From an uncultured Lentisphaeraceae bacterium (GTDB lineage Bacteria > Verrucomicrobiota > Kiritimatiellia > RFP12 > DVOR01): DNA of 64,000 nucleotides. Positions 17,230 to 27,071 of the stretch are shown one piece after another. The position numbers and the translations under genes were made by a program. How positions within the stretch are numbered: position 1 is the first letter of the stretch; each line of letters starts with the position of its first letter. The stretch covers positions 21,753 to 85,752 of the forward strand of contig CASEMS010000001.1 in the NCBI GenBank assembly GCA_949288955.1, in the 5' to 3' direction. The notes below the pieces were generated by a model. The model did no database searches and was not told where the DNA came from. It saw only the letters and a program-made list of their open reading frames with translations.

Positions 17230-18024
17230 ATGCGCGCATTCCTTCTTTCTTTGGTGTCCGCCGTTGCCACCTTCGCCGTTGCCGAGCCGATTTCGCTTTG
17301 GGAGCCTGGCAAGATGCCAGGGAAGGCCACCGCCGAGGCCGAGCGGGTCCTCGCGGATTCCCACATCAGCAATGTCTCCGTGCCGACGCTTGAGTTTCTG
17401 CCCGCGCCGAACCCGCAGGGGCGTCCGCTCCCGACCATGCTTGTCGCGCCGGGCGGGGGATACACTGTTCTCTCGTATGCCAAGGAGGGGGTGGAGCCGG
17501 CGCGATGGCTCAATCAGCGTGGGGTGAACGCCGCCGTCCTCAAATATCGCGTACCGGGCGATCGCGCGGCGGCGTTGGCCGACGCGCGGCAGGCTCTTGC
17601 GTTGTTGCGGGCCAACGCGGAGGCGTGGCACATCGACCCCGCGCGCATCGGCATGATGGGTTTCTCCGCGGGGGCGCACCTCACCGCGTCGGTCGCCGCC
17701 CAGCCTGACCATGGGTTGGCCTGCGTGGCGCTTGTCTATCCCGCCTATCTGTCGGACGATGGCGTGGCGCTCAAGCCGGAGGTCGTCCCCGCCACGCCGA
17801 CCGTGCCGACCTTTGTGACGCAGTGCGTGGACGACCGCTCCTATGTCCTCTCCTCGTTGGCTTACGCGGGCCATTTGCTCAAGGCCAACCGTCCCGTGGA
17901 TTACCACCTTTACGCCTCGGGCGGCCATGGCTTCGGCTTCCGTTTCAGACCCACCCATCCGGCCGCGCAGTGGATGACGCAGTTTGAGTCGTGGCTGCGT
18001 GCCGTCAAGGTCATCGCGCCATGA
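17230..18024 (+). CDS. Secreted alpha/beta-hydrolase esterase (acetylxylan-esterase-like)
   Basis: A 264-residue alpha/beta-hydrolase. The chosen start gives a signal peptide (RAFLLSLVSAVATFAVAEP), and an upstream in-frame start would place the -10 box in the coding region. The oxyanion-hole segment is VAPGGGY, the nucleophile elbow is G-F-S-A-G (MMGFSAGAHL), and the late histidine is in ASGGHGFG. The BD-FAE/acetyl-esterase group removes acetyl or other acyl groups from polysaccharides, exposing them to lyases and glycosidases. The stop overlaps the start of a heparinase II/III-like gene, and a GH2 enzyme follows, so deacylation of an acylated polysaccharide is the likely context. Confidence 0.78.
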   Translation: MRAFLLSLVSAVATFAVAEPISLWEPGKMPGKATAEAERVLADSHISNVSVPTLEFLPAPNPQGRPLPTMLVAPGGGYTVLSYAKEGVEPARWLNQRGVNAAVLKYRVPGDRAAALADARQALALLRANAEAWHIDPARIGMMGFSAGAHLTASVAAQPDHGLACVALVYPAYLSDDGVALKPEVVPATPTVPTFVTQCVDDRSYVLSSLAYAGHLLKANRPVDYHLYASGGHGFGFRFRPTHPAAQWMTQFESWLRAVKVIAP

Positions 18025-19946
18025 GGCGACGGTTCGGCGTCTTGCTTGCCTTGGCCGCCACGGTTGGCATGGTGGCGTCTCTGCGTGCCGCCGAGGTCGT
18101 CCGGCTGCTTCCCGCCTATTCGGATCGTGCCGCGTGGGCGGCGATCACGGAGGCGCGTGGCACGGATCCCCGGGCCGTCGCGGCCCGGGCGGAGACCTTC
18201 CTGGGGCGAAGGGTCCCGCCTTTCCCGCGCGAGCGGTATCTGGACTTTCGGCGCAAGGGGGAGCGTTGGGCTTTCGAGGCGGCCAACAACGCGCGTTGGG
18301 CGCGTCTCTTCGCCTTCGCCTATGGGGAGCTGACGGAGGCCAAGGGGCGTTTTCTCCCGGCCTTGGCTGAGACGCTCGACGACCTTTGCGCCCAACCCAC
18401 CTGGGTGCTCTCCGCCCATGACCGTGATTTGGCCAATCTGGAGGGGCGGGCCGTCTCCATCGACCTCGCCTCCGCCCATCGGGCATGGCAGGTGGCGGAG
18501 TTGGTCGCCGCTTTCGGCGAGGCGTTGCCGGAGGCGACGCGCGCCCGGGCCGTCGCCGCCGTCCGTGCGCGCGTCGTCGCCCCCTATCTGGCGATGGCCC
18601 GGGCCGGGAAGGGGCCGTGGTGGGCCACCTCCGAGAACAATTGGAATCCCGTCTGCCATGCCGGCGCCGTGGGCGCCACGTTGGCTCTGCCCGGCACGAC
18701 TGCGGCGGAGCGCGACGCGGCCATCGCCTTCGCCAAGCGGTGCCAACCGCGTTATCTGCGTGGCTTTTCCGACGAGGGGTGGACACCCGAGGGCATCGCC
18801 TATTGGAATTATGGCTTCGGCAACTTCGCCGCTCTCGCCGAGATTGTCCGTCGCGCCACGGATGGGCGCGAGGATTGGTTGGCGTGGCCGGAGGCTCGTG
18901 CGCCCGCCCTGCTCACCCCGCGTTTGCGTCTCAACGGCGACGTCTTCCCCACGCTCTCCGACACCGCCGCCGATATGACGCCCGATCCGTTCGTCGCCTT
19001 CTTCGTCGCCACCCGCTTGGGGGAGGGGGGCGTCCCTCCGCCTCCGCGCGATGGCGCGCTCCCTTTCCCGCACGCCTTCCTGCTCACGCCATCCGCCGCC
19101 GCGTCCGCCGCCGCGGGGGCGTCGTTGCCGCCCATCGTCTGGCTCCCCAAGGCGCAATTACTCATCGGGCGTGCCCCCGCGATGGCCTTTTTCGCCGCAG
19201 GCGGGCACAATGGCGTCTCCCACAACCACAACGATTTGGGCGTCTTTGGCGTCGCCGTCGGCGGCGTGTCGGTCTTGGCCGATCTGGGAGGGGAATCCTA
19301 TTCCGCCCGCACGTTCTCCTCCAAGCGTTACGACAGCCCGTTGCTCAACAGTTGGGGGCACGCCGTCCCCCGTCCGGCCGAGACGCTCCAAGCCGCCGGG
19401 AAGGCTGCCGCCGCCAAGACTCGCGCGTTCGAGGAAGAGGCCGGGGGTGGACGGATCCGGTGGGAGCTCGACCTCACCGCCGCCTATCCCAAGGCTGGGT
19501 TGCGGAGCCTCACGCGGGAGTTCGTGTGGGAGCCTGCCCAGCCCGCGCTGACCGTCACCGATCGTTATGCCTTTGCCGAGGGGGCGCGCCCATTCGAGAG
19601 TGCCCTTGTGGGGTGGGGGACGTTCGTGCGGGAGGGGGATGAGGCGGTGCGCGCCGAGTTTCGTGGCAGGGCCCTTCGTGCCGAGGTGCGTGCCTCCGAC
19701 GTGTGGGCGTTGCGCGTGGAGCCTATCCCCGGCGAGAAGACCATCGAGCGGCCGTGCGCATGGATGGATTGGACGCTTCCCGAAGACGGCATCCCCGCCA
19801 ACGCGCCTGGCAAAGCCTTCGCCCCGCTCACGCCGAGCCGTGCCGCGATCGCTTTGCCGCCCGCGCCGTCCGGCTTTGTCTCCGTCACCCTCACGCCCGC
19901 GACGACGTGCGTCCAAGGGAACGCGGTCGGCGGTGGGAACGGATAA
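18021..19946 (+). CDS. Heparinase II/III-like polysaccharide lyase, secreted
   Basis: A 641-residue protein with a signal peptide (RRFGVLLALAATVGMVASLRA), an alpha-toroid N-terminal half and a beta-sandwich C-terminal half. Characteristic motifs are WWATSENNWNPVCHAGAVG, GWTPEGIAYWNYG, and GGHNGVSHNHNDLGVFGVAV, the last two carrying the Tyr and His expected for beta-elimination chemistry. The family cleaves uronic-acid-containing polymers such as heparan sulfate or alginate in the periplasm or outside the cell. It is translationally coupled to the esterase (ATGA overlap). It is distinct from the second heparinase-like protein at 31528, which has a different motif set. The substrate is not determined. 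Confidence 0.82.
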   Translation: MRRRFGVLLALAATVGMVASLRAAEVVRLLPAYSDRAAWAAITEARGTDPRAVAARAETFLGRRVPPFPRERYLDFRRKGERWAFEAANNARWARLFAFAYGELTEAKGRFLPALAETLDDLCAQPTWVLSAHDRDLANLEGRAVSIDLASAHRAWQVAELVAAFGEALPEATRARAVAAVRARVVAPYLAMARAGKGPWWATSENNWNPVCHAGAVGATLALPGTTAAERDAAIAFAKRCQPRYLRGFSDEGWTPEGIAYWNYGFGNFAALAEIVRRATDGREDWLAWPEARAPALLTPRLRLNGDVFPTLSDTAADMTPDPFVAFFVATRLGEGGVPPPPRDGALPFPHAFLLTPSAAASAAAGASLPPIVWLPKAQLLIGRAPAMAFFAAGGHNGVSHNHNDLGVFGVAVGGVSVLADLGGESYSARTFSSKRYDSPLLNSWGHAVPRPAETLQAAGKAAAAKTRAFEEEAGGGRIRWELDLTAAYPKAGLRSLTREFVWEPAQPALTVTDRYAFAEGARPFESALVGWGTFVREGDEAVRAEFRGRALRAEVRASDVWALRVEPIPGEKTIERPCAWMDWTLPEDGIPANAPGKAFAPLTPSRAAIALPPAPSGFVSVTLTPATTCVQGNAVGGGNG

Positions 19947-20022
19947 GGATTGACTTTGACTCTGGAAAGATGGGACACTGATAGGTGCGAGTTCGTAATC
20001 CCCCAATGAGAGGAATGTGCAG

Positions 20023-23000
20023 ATGGACATGAGACAAGCGATGCTTTGCGGCGGCCTGTGCTGTTTGGCCTCGGCGGCGATGGCGGCGCATGGCTTCGGC
20101 CAGGCGGCGGCGCCGACAGGCCGCGAGTGGGAACAGGAGCAGAACCTTTCCTACAACAAGGAACCCGCCCGCGCGTGGGCCTTCAGCTTCACGGACGTGG
20201 AGTCGGCCAAGCAGGTGTTGCCTTGGTTCAGCAAGCGTTGGAAGAGCCTCGACAGCAAGACGGACTGGAAGTTCAAGTGGAGCAAGGATCCCGCCTCGCG
20301 TCCCGTGGGCTTCCAGGAGCCGTCGTATGACGTCTCGGGCTGGGAGACGATTGTGGTGCCTTCCTCTTGGCAGACGATGGGCGCCGACCCCGAGCGCAAG
20401 AAAGGGTGGGGGACGGCGGTCTACGCGAACCAGCCTTATCTCTTCAAGCGTGATTGGCCGCACGTGATGGGTGAGCCGCCCAAGGAGTTCACTTCCTACG
20501 CCGCGCGCAACCCGGTGGGCAGCTATCGCCGCACCTTCACCGTGCCGGCGGAGTGGAAGGGCGAGGAGGTCTACATCCAGTTCGATGGCGTGGACTCCTT
20601 CTTCTACCTCTGGGTGAACGGCAAGTACGTGGGCTTCTCGAAGGATTCGCGCACGCCCGCGGCCTTCCGCATCACGCCGTACCTGAAGGAGAGCGGCGAG
20701 AATGTCCTGGCCGTGGAGGTCTACCGTTACAGCGACGCCTCCTATCTGGAGTGTCAGGACATGACGCGCCTCTCGGGCATCTTCCGCACGGTGCAGCTCT
20801 ACGCCGCGCCGAAGTTGCGCATCCGCGACTTCTTCGCCCTCACCGAGCCGCTGGACTGGAAGAAGATGCAGGGCGGCCGTTGGGAACTGACGGTGGATGT
20901 GGATTTGCAGAACCTCAACGCCCCCGACGCGCCCGCCGCCGCGACCCTTGTGGCCAAGGTCTACGACGCCCAGGGCAAGGAGGTCGTCCCCGTCAAGCCC
21001 GCCGATCCGCCTTATGACGGCATCGCCTCCAAGCCCGTCGATCTCATCGGCCAGACCCATTGGAAGACCGGGCTCAAGCTCCGCTTCGACGCGCCGCGTC
21101 TGTGGAGCGCCGAGTCGCCCAATCTCTACACGCTTGTCCTCGCGCTGCGCGCCCAGGATGGTTCCCTCATCGAGGCCGTGCCCGCGCAGATCGGTTTCCG
21201 CAAGGTGGAGGTCGCCGCGCGGAACGGTCAGGCCGAGAAGCGCTTCTGGGTCAATGGCCAGAAGGTGAAGCTGAAAGGCGTGAACCGCCACGAGGCCGAT
21301 CCGTGGATGGGCCATTACACCTCCAACGAGGTCATGGAGAAGGAGGTGCGCCTCCTCAAGGAGGCCAACATCAACCACGTCCGCTGCTCGCATTATCCGC
21401 CCGCCGCCTACTTCCTCTACCTTTGCGACAAGTGGGGTATCTACGTCCAGGACGAGGCCAACATCGAGAGCCATGGCTATTACTATGGCAAGGAGTCCCT
21501 TTCCCACCCCGTGGAGTGGTTGGATGCGCACGTGGATCGCATCATGAACATGGTCGAGCGCGACAAGAACTTCCCCTGCGTGGTCATCTGGTCGCTCGGC
21601 AACGAGGCCGGCCCGGGGCGTAACTTTGCCATCGCCGAGCGCACCATCAAGGCGCGCGATGTCTCCCGCCCCACCCACTACGAGCGCAACAACGGTATCG
21701 TGGACATGGGTTCCAACCAGTATCCTTCCGTCGGCTGGGTGGAGTGGAAGGCCAAGCAGACCAAGGACGCCAAGCCTTTCTATATCTCCGAGTACGCCCA
21801 CAACATGATGAACGCCCTCGGCAACTTCGCCGATTACCAGAAGGCCATCGAGAGCAGCGACGTGATCCTTGGCGGCGCCATCTGGGACTGGGTGGACCAG
21901 GCCCTGTGGTATGACTCGCCCAAGAGCGGCAAGCGCATCCTCGCCTTCGGCGGCGACTGGGGCGACCGACCCAACTCCGGGCAGTTCGTCTGCAATGGCT
22001 GCCTCCTCCCCGGGCATGTCCCTGAGCCTTCCTACCACGAGGTCGCCCATGTCTACCAGAACATCGAGACGACCCTCGACGGGGCCAAGGTGGCCATCCG
22101 CAACAAGAACTACTTCCGCCCCCTCGATTACGTCGAGGCCCGCTGGACGCTCTACCGCAACGGCGAGCCCACCGAGCAGACCGGCACCTTCGACGTCGCC
22201 GCCATCGGCCCCCAGCAGACCAAGACCTTCGCCCTGCCCGTCCGCGTGCCTCGCACGATGGATGGCTATGACCTGCGCGTGACCTTCACCCTCAAGGCCG
22301 CCGAGGGCCCGCTCGCCAAGGGCTTCGCCGTCGCCTCCGACAGCCTCACTCTCCAGGCCCCCGCGCCTGTCCCCGCGCCCAAGCAGGGCGACAGACTCGC
22401 CATCGCGGACGAGCCCAAGGCCGTGGTCGTCAAGGGCAAGGACTTCGCCGTCGCCTTCGGCAAGGAAACCGGCCTGATCGCGCAATACACCCTCAAGGGC
22501 AAGGAGCTCCTCCGCGCCCCGATGACCGTCGACGCCTTCCGCTGCCCCTCCTCCAACGAGGTCGGCAAGGGCGGCGAATGGGCCCTGCAGGGCCTGCGCG
22601 AGCTCGTGCCCGTCTCCGCCTCCGTCTCCGATGTCAAGGCCGAGGCCGACGGCACCGTCACCCTCCGCACCACCGCCACCTATCGCGGCCGCCAGATTGA
22701 GCGTCTGCGCGACTTCGACAACGGCGCCACCGACCGCACCTTCTTCGAGAAGTTGCCCCAGCCCGTCACCGAGCGCAACACCCACTTCGTGGTCAATGCC
22801 GCCTGGCGCGTCTACCCTGACGGCACTGTTACGCTGCAATCCGCGCTCCTCCCTCGCGGCCGCGCCATCGAGTTGGGTCGCCTGGGCTATAGCCTCACCC
22901 TCAACGGCGCGGATGGCACGGTCGATTACTACGGCCGCGGCCCCTGGGAGAACTATCCTGACCGCAAGACGGCCTCCTTCGTCGCCCGCTACGCCGCGCC

Positions 23001-23808
23001 CGTCAAGGAGATGGTGGTGGCCTATCCCCGCCCCAACGACATGGGCAACCGCGAGGACACCTACGCCGTCTCCGTCGCCAAGGACGGTTCCGGCCTCGCC
23101 GTCAGCGCCCTGAACGGCGGCCGCTTCGCCTTCTCCGCCCTGCCGCACACCGCCACCGAGCTCACCGTGACCCGCCATGTCGCCGAGCTCCCCGCCAGCG
23201 ACAAGACCGTCCTGACCCTCCTGGCCGTCAACCGCGGCCTCGGCGGCGCCAGCTGCGGCCCCGGCCCCCTCGCGCGCGACATCCCCCGCGCCGACAAGCC
23301 CTACCGCCTCGACCTCGCCTTCCGCCCCGCCGGCGCGCCCCTCCTGCCCATCCGCGAGGCCAAGGCCGAGATCGATGAGACCATGCCGCCCCCGCCCGAG
23401 ACCTTCAAGGTCATCGATTGCACCTCCCAGGAGCCCGGCAACGAAGGCTCCAAGGTCTGCGACGGCGACTTCGGCACCTTCTGGCACTCCCAGTATGGCG
23501 TCACCCTCGGCAAGTATCCCCACGCCGTCACCCTCGATCTCAACAAGCCGCGCACGCTCAAGGGCATTACGTGCGTCGGCCGCCAAGAGGGCGTCAATGG
23601 CCGTATCAAGGACTACCGCGTCGAGGTCTCCGCCGACAACAAGACTTGGACCGTCGCCGCCGAGGGTGCCCTCAAGGACACCTCCGATCCGCAGGAGGTG
23701 CGCTTCGCCAAGCCCGCGCAGGGCGTCCGTTACCTGCGCTTCACCGGACTCTCCGAGCAACGCGGGCAGGAGTTCGCCTCGATGGCCGAGATCCTGATCA
23801 TTGAGTGA
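20023..23808 (+). CDS. GH2 beta-galactosidase with C-terminal discoidin-like (CBM32) domain, secreted
   Basis: A 1,261-residue enzyme. The start at 20023 is preferred because AGAGGA precedes it by 9 bases; a GTG at 20017 would add two residues. A signal peptide ends near AAMAAHG. Domain order is sugar-binding, Ig-like, catalytic TIM barrel, Bga_small_N (YYGRGPWENYPDRKTAS) and a C-terminal F5/8-type module from about residue 1125. The acid/base is E528 in SLGNEAG and the nucleophile E590 in ISEYAHNMMNALGNF, matching LacZ-type beta-galactosidases. It is predicted to release terminal beta-galactose outside the cytoplasm, with the discoidin domain binding glycans. It follows the lyase gene after 76 bp, in which TTGACT at 19956-19961 has no good -10 partner. 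Confidence 0.9.
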   Translation: MDMRQAMLCGGLCCLASAAMAAHGFGQAAAPTGREWEQEQNLSYNKEPARAWAFSFTDVESAKQVLPWFSKRWKSLDSKTDWKFKWSKDPASRPVGFQEPSYDVSGWETIVVPSSWQTMGADPERKKGWGTAVYANQPYLFKRDWPHVMGEPPKEFTSYAARNPVGSYRRTFTVPAEWKGEEVYIQFDGVDSFFYLWVNGKYVGFSKDSRTPAAFRITPYLKESGENVLAVEVYRYSDASYLECQDMTRLSGIFRTVQLYAAPKLRIRDFFALTEPLDWKKMQGGRWELTVDVDLQNLNAPDAPAAATLVAKVYDAQGKEVVPVKPADPPYDGIASKPVDLIGQTHWKTGLKLRFDAPRLWSAESPNLYTLVLALRAQDGSLIEAVPAQIGFRKVEVAARNGQAEKRFWVNGQKVKLKGVNRHEADPWMGHYTSNEVMEKEVRLLKEANINHVRCSHYPPAAYFLYLCDKWGIYVQDEANIESHGYYYGKESLSHPVEWLDAHVDRIMNMVERDKNFPCVVIWSLGNEAGPGRNFAIAERTIKARDVSRPTHYERNNGIVDMGSNQYPSVGWVEWKAKQTKDAKPFYISEYAHNMMNALGNFADYQKAIESSDVILGGAIWDWVDQALWYDSPKSGKRILAFGGDWGDRPNSGQFVCNGCLLPGHVPEPSYHEVAHVYQNIETTLDGAKVAIRNKNYFRPLDYVEARWTLYRNGEPTEQTGTFDVAAIGPQQTKTFALPVRVPRTMDGYDLRVTFTLKAAEGPLAKGFAVASDSLTLQAPAPVPAPKQGDRLAIADEPKAVVVKGKDFAVAFGKETGLIAQYTLKGKELLRAPMTVDAFRCPSSNEVGKGGEWALQGLRELVPVSASVSDVKAEADGTVTLRTTATYRGRQIERLRDFDNGATDRTFFEKLPQPVTERNTHFVVNAAWRVYPDGTVTLQSALLPRGRAIELGRLGYSLTLNGADGTVDYYGRGPWENYPDRKTASFVARYAAPVKEMVVAYPRPNDMGNREDTYAVSVAKDGSGLAVSALNGGRFAFSALPHTATELTVTRHVAELPASDKTVLTLLAVNRGLGGASCGPGPLARDIPRADKPYRLDLAFRPAGAPLLPIREAKAEIDETMPPPPETFKVIDCTSQEPGNEGSKVCDGDFGTFWHSQYGVTLGKYPHAVTLDLNKPRTLKGITCVGRQEGVNGRIKDYRVEVSADNKTWTVAAEGALKDTSDPQEVRFAKPAQGVRYLRFTGLSEQRGQEFASMAEILIIE

Positions 23809-23816
23809 CCCATCGC

Positions 23817-23862
23817 ACAAAAAAGCGGCGGGCGGAATCGAAGTTCCGCCCGCCGCTTTTTT
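23817..23862. terminator. Bidirectional terminator between GH2 and dus genes
   Basis: A 19-bp perfect stem including A- and T-runs (23819-23837 with 23844-23862) around a TCGAAG loop. It serves the two convergent transcripts. No repeat array is present at this convergent junction. Confidence 0.92.
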
Positions 23863-23869
23863 GTACCCA

Positions 23870-24808
23870 TCAGGCCCAACGCAGACGGGAAAGAGCCAGG
23901 ACGCGCATGAACTCGGCGCGGGTGCGGGTGAGTTTGAGGGCGTCCCAAAGGCGGTCGCCGTCGGCAAAGGAGGTGTGGAGATAGCCCCAGGCTTCCTTGA
24001 GATGGCCGAGGAGGGCGTGGTCGCCGGGGGAGACGGCGGCGGTGCGGGCCACGAAATCCTCATGCCAAGCATGGAAGCGGTCGAGGTCGCGGGTGTCCTG
24101 GCCAACGCGGATGCTCTCGGCGAGGAAGGGGTTGGCCACCAAGCCACGACCGATCATCCAGCGATCGACGTTGGGGAAGCGGGCGGCGAGGCGGGGGAGG
24201 TCGGCGGGGGCGCGGATGTCGCCGTTGTAGACGAGAGGGAGGGCGCAGGCCTCGGCCACGCGGGCGAAGGCGTCGAGATCCACCGCGCCGGTGTACATCT
24301 GCTTGGCGGTGCGGGGATGGACGCAGAGCTCGCGGAGGGGGAAGGATTGGATGAGGGGCAGACGCTTGGGGAGGAGGGTGGCGTCGTCGAGGCCAAGGCG
24401 GACTTTGAGGGAGAGGCGCCCGGGCCCGAGGGTCTCGCAGCCGGCCTCAAGCATGGCGGCAAGGGCGGCCTCGTCGCGCAGGAGGCCGGCGCCGCGCCCT
24501 TTCTTGGCGACGAAGGGCCAGGGGCAACCCGCGTTGAGATCCACGTCCGCATAGCCGAGGGCCTGGATGGCGCGGAGCATGACGCGGAACTGCCCGGGGT
24601 CTTTGCCGATGACCTGGGGCACGAGCGGCAACCCCTTCGGTTGGACGGCGGGGTCAAGGCCGCGCAGGATCTCGGGCTTGACGCGCGCGCCCTGCACGGT
24701 GGCCACGAAGGGCGCCACCGCCCGATCCACGCCGCCCATGTGCGCCACCAAGGCCTGCCGGAAAGGCAACCCCGTCACGCCGCGCAACGGTGCGAGGAGG
24801 ATCTCCAT
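23870..24808 (-). CDS. tRNA-dihydrouridine synthase
   Basis: A 312-residue FMN-dependent Dus enzyme that reduces uridine in tRNA D-loops. The core motifs are present: MEILLAPLRGVTGLPFRQAL at the FMN site, the catalytic Cys in DVDLNAGCPWPFVAKKGRG, VHPRTAKQMYTG, NGDI, and MIGRGLVANPFL. The architecture is closest to DusC-like short forms, but the exact modified position cannot be told. The start overlaps the stop of tex by ATGA, and it is the last gene of a ppiC-tex-dus unit. Confidence 0.93.
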   Translation of the reverse strand: MEILLAPLRGVTGLPFRQALVAHMGGVDRAVAPFVATVQGARVKPEILRGLDPAVQPKGLPLVPQVIGKDPGQFRVMLRAIQALGYADVDLNAGCPWPFVAKKGRGAGLLRDEAALAAMLEAGCETLGPGRLSLKVRLGLDDATLLPKRLPLIQSFPLRELCVHPRTAKQMYTGAVDLDAFARVAEACALPLVYNGDIRAPADLPRLAARFPNVDRWMIGRGLVANPFLAESIRVGQDTRDLDRFHAWHEDFVARTAAVSPGDHALLGHLKEAWGYLHTSFADGDRLWDALKLTRTRAEFMRVLALSRLRWA

Positions 24809-27060
24809 CAGAGGTTGGCGAAGGGGTTGTTGGAGAAGCCGCCGCGCGGGGGGCGGGGGGAGGCGGGGCCACGGCGGGGGCCGCGAGACGGGGTGGGGCG
24901 GCCGCCGCCCTTGCGGTCGGTGCGGGCGGTGAGGGAGATGCGGCGGCGGGCGAGGTCGACGTCGAGCACACGCACGGTGAGGCGGTCCCCGGTCTTGACG
25001 ACGGAGGCGGGGTCGCGGACGTAGTGGTTGGCGAGCTCGGAGACGTGGACGAGGCCGTCCTGATGGACGCCGATATCGACGAAGGCCCCGAAGGCCGTAA
25101 CGTTGGTGACGATGCCTTCAAGGGTCATGCCGGGGCGGACGTCCTCGATGGCGCAGACGTCTTCGCGGAAGGCCGGGGGCTCGAAGGTGGCGCGGGGGTC
25201 GCGGCCCGGCTTGCGGAGCTCGTCGAGGATGTCGCGGAGGGTGAGGGCGCCCACGTCGTCGCCCTCGTAGCGTTCGGGGCGGATCTTGGCGATGGCGGCG
25301 TCGTTGCCGACGAGGCGCTCAAGGGGGAGCCCGGCGTCCTCGGCCATGCGGCGGACGAGGGCGTAGCGCTCGGGATGGACGGCGGAGCGGTCGAGGGGGT
25401 TCTTGCTCTCGCGGATGCGGAGGAAGCCGGCGCATTGCTCGAAGGTCTTGGCGCCGAGGCCGGGGACGCGGAGGAGGTCGCCGCGCTCGGCGAAGGCGCC
25501 GTGCTCGTTGCGGTACTCCACGATGCGCTTGGCGAGAGCGGGGCCAATGCCGGAGACGCGGGTGAGGAGGGGGGCGCTGGCGGTGTTGAGTTCCACGCCC
25601 ACGCGGTTGACGCAGCTGACGACGACCTCGTCGAGCTTGGTGGCCAGGAGCGTCTGGCTGACGTCGTGCTGGTATTGGCCGACGCCGATGGCCTTGGGAT
25701 CGATCTTGACGAGCTCGGCGAGGGGGTCTTGGAGGCGGCGGCCGATGGAGATGGCGCCGCGCACGGTGAGGTCGAGGTCGGGGAACTCCTCGCGGGCGAC
25801 CTCGCTGGCGGAGTAGACGGAGGCCCCGGATTCGCTGACGGAGACGACGAGTGTCTCCTCGTCGCCCATGCGGCGGAGGGTCTGGCGGACGAAGCGTTCG
25901 GTCTCGCGCCCGGCGGTACCGTTGCCCACGGCAATGGCGGCGGGGTGGCATTTGGCGACGAGCTTCATGAGCTCGACGGCGGCGGCGACCTCGGCGCTGG
26001 GGCCTTGCGAGGGATAGATGGTGGCGTTTTGGAGGAACTTGCCGGTGGCGTCGAGGGCGACGCACTTGCAGCCGGTGCGGATGCCGGGGTCGACGCCGAC
26101 GACGGGCCGCTCGCCAAGCGGCGCCTGAAGGAGAAGGTGGCGCAGGTTCTCCGCGAAGACCTCCACGGCCTCCGCGTCCGCGCGCTGCTTGAGCTCCACC
26201 GCGATGTCCAACTCGATGCTTGGCGTGAGGAGGCGCCTCAGCCCATCCTGGGCGGCGAGGCGCAGTTCATCCGCCCAAGGGCTGGCCTCGCGCAAGGCGA
26301 AGCGTTCGAGCGCCTTGGCCAAGACAGGCTCCGCATCCACGCGCAGGGAGACGCGCAGGACGCCCTCGGTCTCGCCGCGCTTGATGGCGAAGTAGCGGTG
26401 GGAGGGGATCTCCGCGACGGACTCCTCGAAGTCGTAGTACTGTTCGTATTTGGTGGGCTGGGCCGGGGGCGGGTCGGAGACCTCGGCGCGAAGGATGCCG
26501 TGCTTGGCGAACCAGTCGCGGGCGAAACCGCGCACCTCGGCGTCCTCGGCGACGCGCTCGGCCACGATGTCGCGCGCGCCCTTGAGGGCGGCGGCCGCGT
26601 CGGGCACCTCCTTGGCGGGGTCGACGAAGGGGGCGGCGGCGGCCTGCGGGTCTTCCTGGCCTTGGGCCAGAAAGAGGTCGGCAAGGGGCTCCAAACCACG
26701 TTCGCGGGCCATGCTGGCGCGGGTGCGGCGTTTGGGGCGGTAGGGGAGGTAGAGGTCTTCGAGGGCGGTGCGGGTCTTGCAGGCGAGGATGGCGGCCTTG
26801 AGGTCGTCGGTCAGCTTGCCTTGCTGGATGATGGAGGAGAGGATGGCCTCGCGGCGGGCCTCGAGTTCCTGATGGTAGGCCAGACGCTCCTGGATGGCGG
26901 CAATCTGCACCTCATCGAGGTTCCCGTGGGCCTCCTTGCGGTAACGGGCGATGAAGGGGATGGTGCAGCCCTCCTCCAAGAGTTTCGCCACCGCCGCGAT
27001 CTGACGCGGCGAGATGTTCAGCTCCGAGGCCAGATCCGGCAGCAAGCGCGCGACGTCCAT
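24808..27060 (-). CDS. tex: Tex-family RNA-binding transcription accessory protein
   Basis: A 750-residue protein with the full Tex layout: helical N-terminus (VARLLPDLASELNISPRQIAAVAKLLEEGCTIPFIARYRKEAHG in two blocks), YqgF-like RNase H fold (VGVDPGIRTGCKCVALD), two helix-hairpin-helix units (LLTRVSGIGPALAKRIVEYR and LLRVPGLGAKTFEQCAGF) and a C-terminal S1 domain (GMTLEGIVTNVTAFGAFVDIGVHQDGLVHVSELA). The last 40 residues are an Arg/Gly/Pro-rich basic tail. Tex proteins bind RNA and nucleic-acid complexes during transcription. The start at 27060 has GGAGG 5 bases upstream. It is 11 bp from ppiC. Confidence 0.95.
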   Translation of the reverse strand: MDVARLLPDLASELNISPRQIAAVAKLLEEGCTIPFIARYRKEAHGNLDEVQIAAIQERLAYHQELEARREAILSSIIQQGKLTDDLKAAILACKTRTALEDLYLPYRPKRRTRASMARERGLEPLADLFLAQGQEDPQAAAAPFVDPAKEVPDAAAALKGARDIVAERVAEDAEVRGFARDWFAKHGILRAEVSDPPPAQPTKYEQYYDFEESVAEIPSHRYFAIKRGETEGVLRVSLRVDAEPVLAKALERFALREASPWADELRLAAQDGLRRLLTPSIELDIAVELKQRADAEAVEVFAENLRHLLLQAPLGERPVVGVDPGIRTGCKCVALDATGKFLQNATIYPSQGPSAEVAAAVELMKLVAKCHPAAIAVGNGTAGRETERFVRQTLRRMGDEETLVVSVSESGASVYSASEVAREEFPDLDLTVRGAISIGRRLQDPLAELVKIDPKAIGVGQYQHDVSQTLLATKLDEVVVSCVNRVGVELNTASAPLLTRVSGIGPALAKRIVEYRNEHGAFAERGDLLRVPGLGAKTFEQCAGFLRIRESKNPLDRSAVHPERYALVRRMAEDAGLPLERLVGNDAAIAKIRPERYEGDDVGALTLRDILDELRKPGRDPRATFEPPAFREDVCAIEDVRPGMTLEGIVTNVTAFGAFVDIGVHQDGLVHVSELANHYVRDPASVVKTGDRLTVRVLDVDLARRRISLTARTDRKGGGRPTPSRGPRRGPASPRPPRGGFSNNPFANL

Positions 27061-27071
27061 GCCACCCTCCG

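Noticed and set aside
19947..20022. Promoter before the first GH2 gene
   Set aside because: TTGACT is present, but no acceptable -10 follows at the right distance. It may be co-transcribed with the lyase gene.
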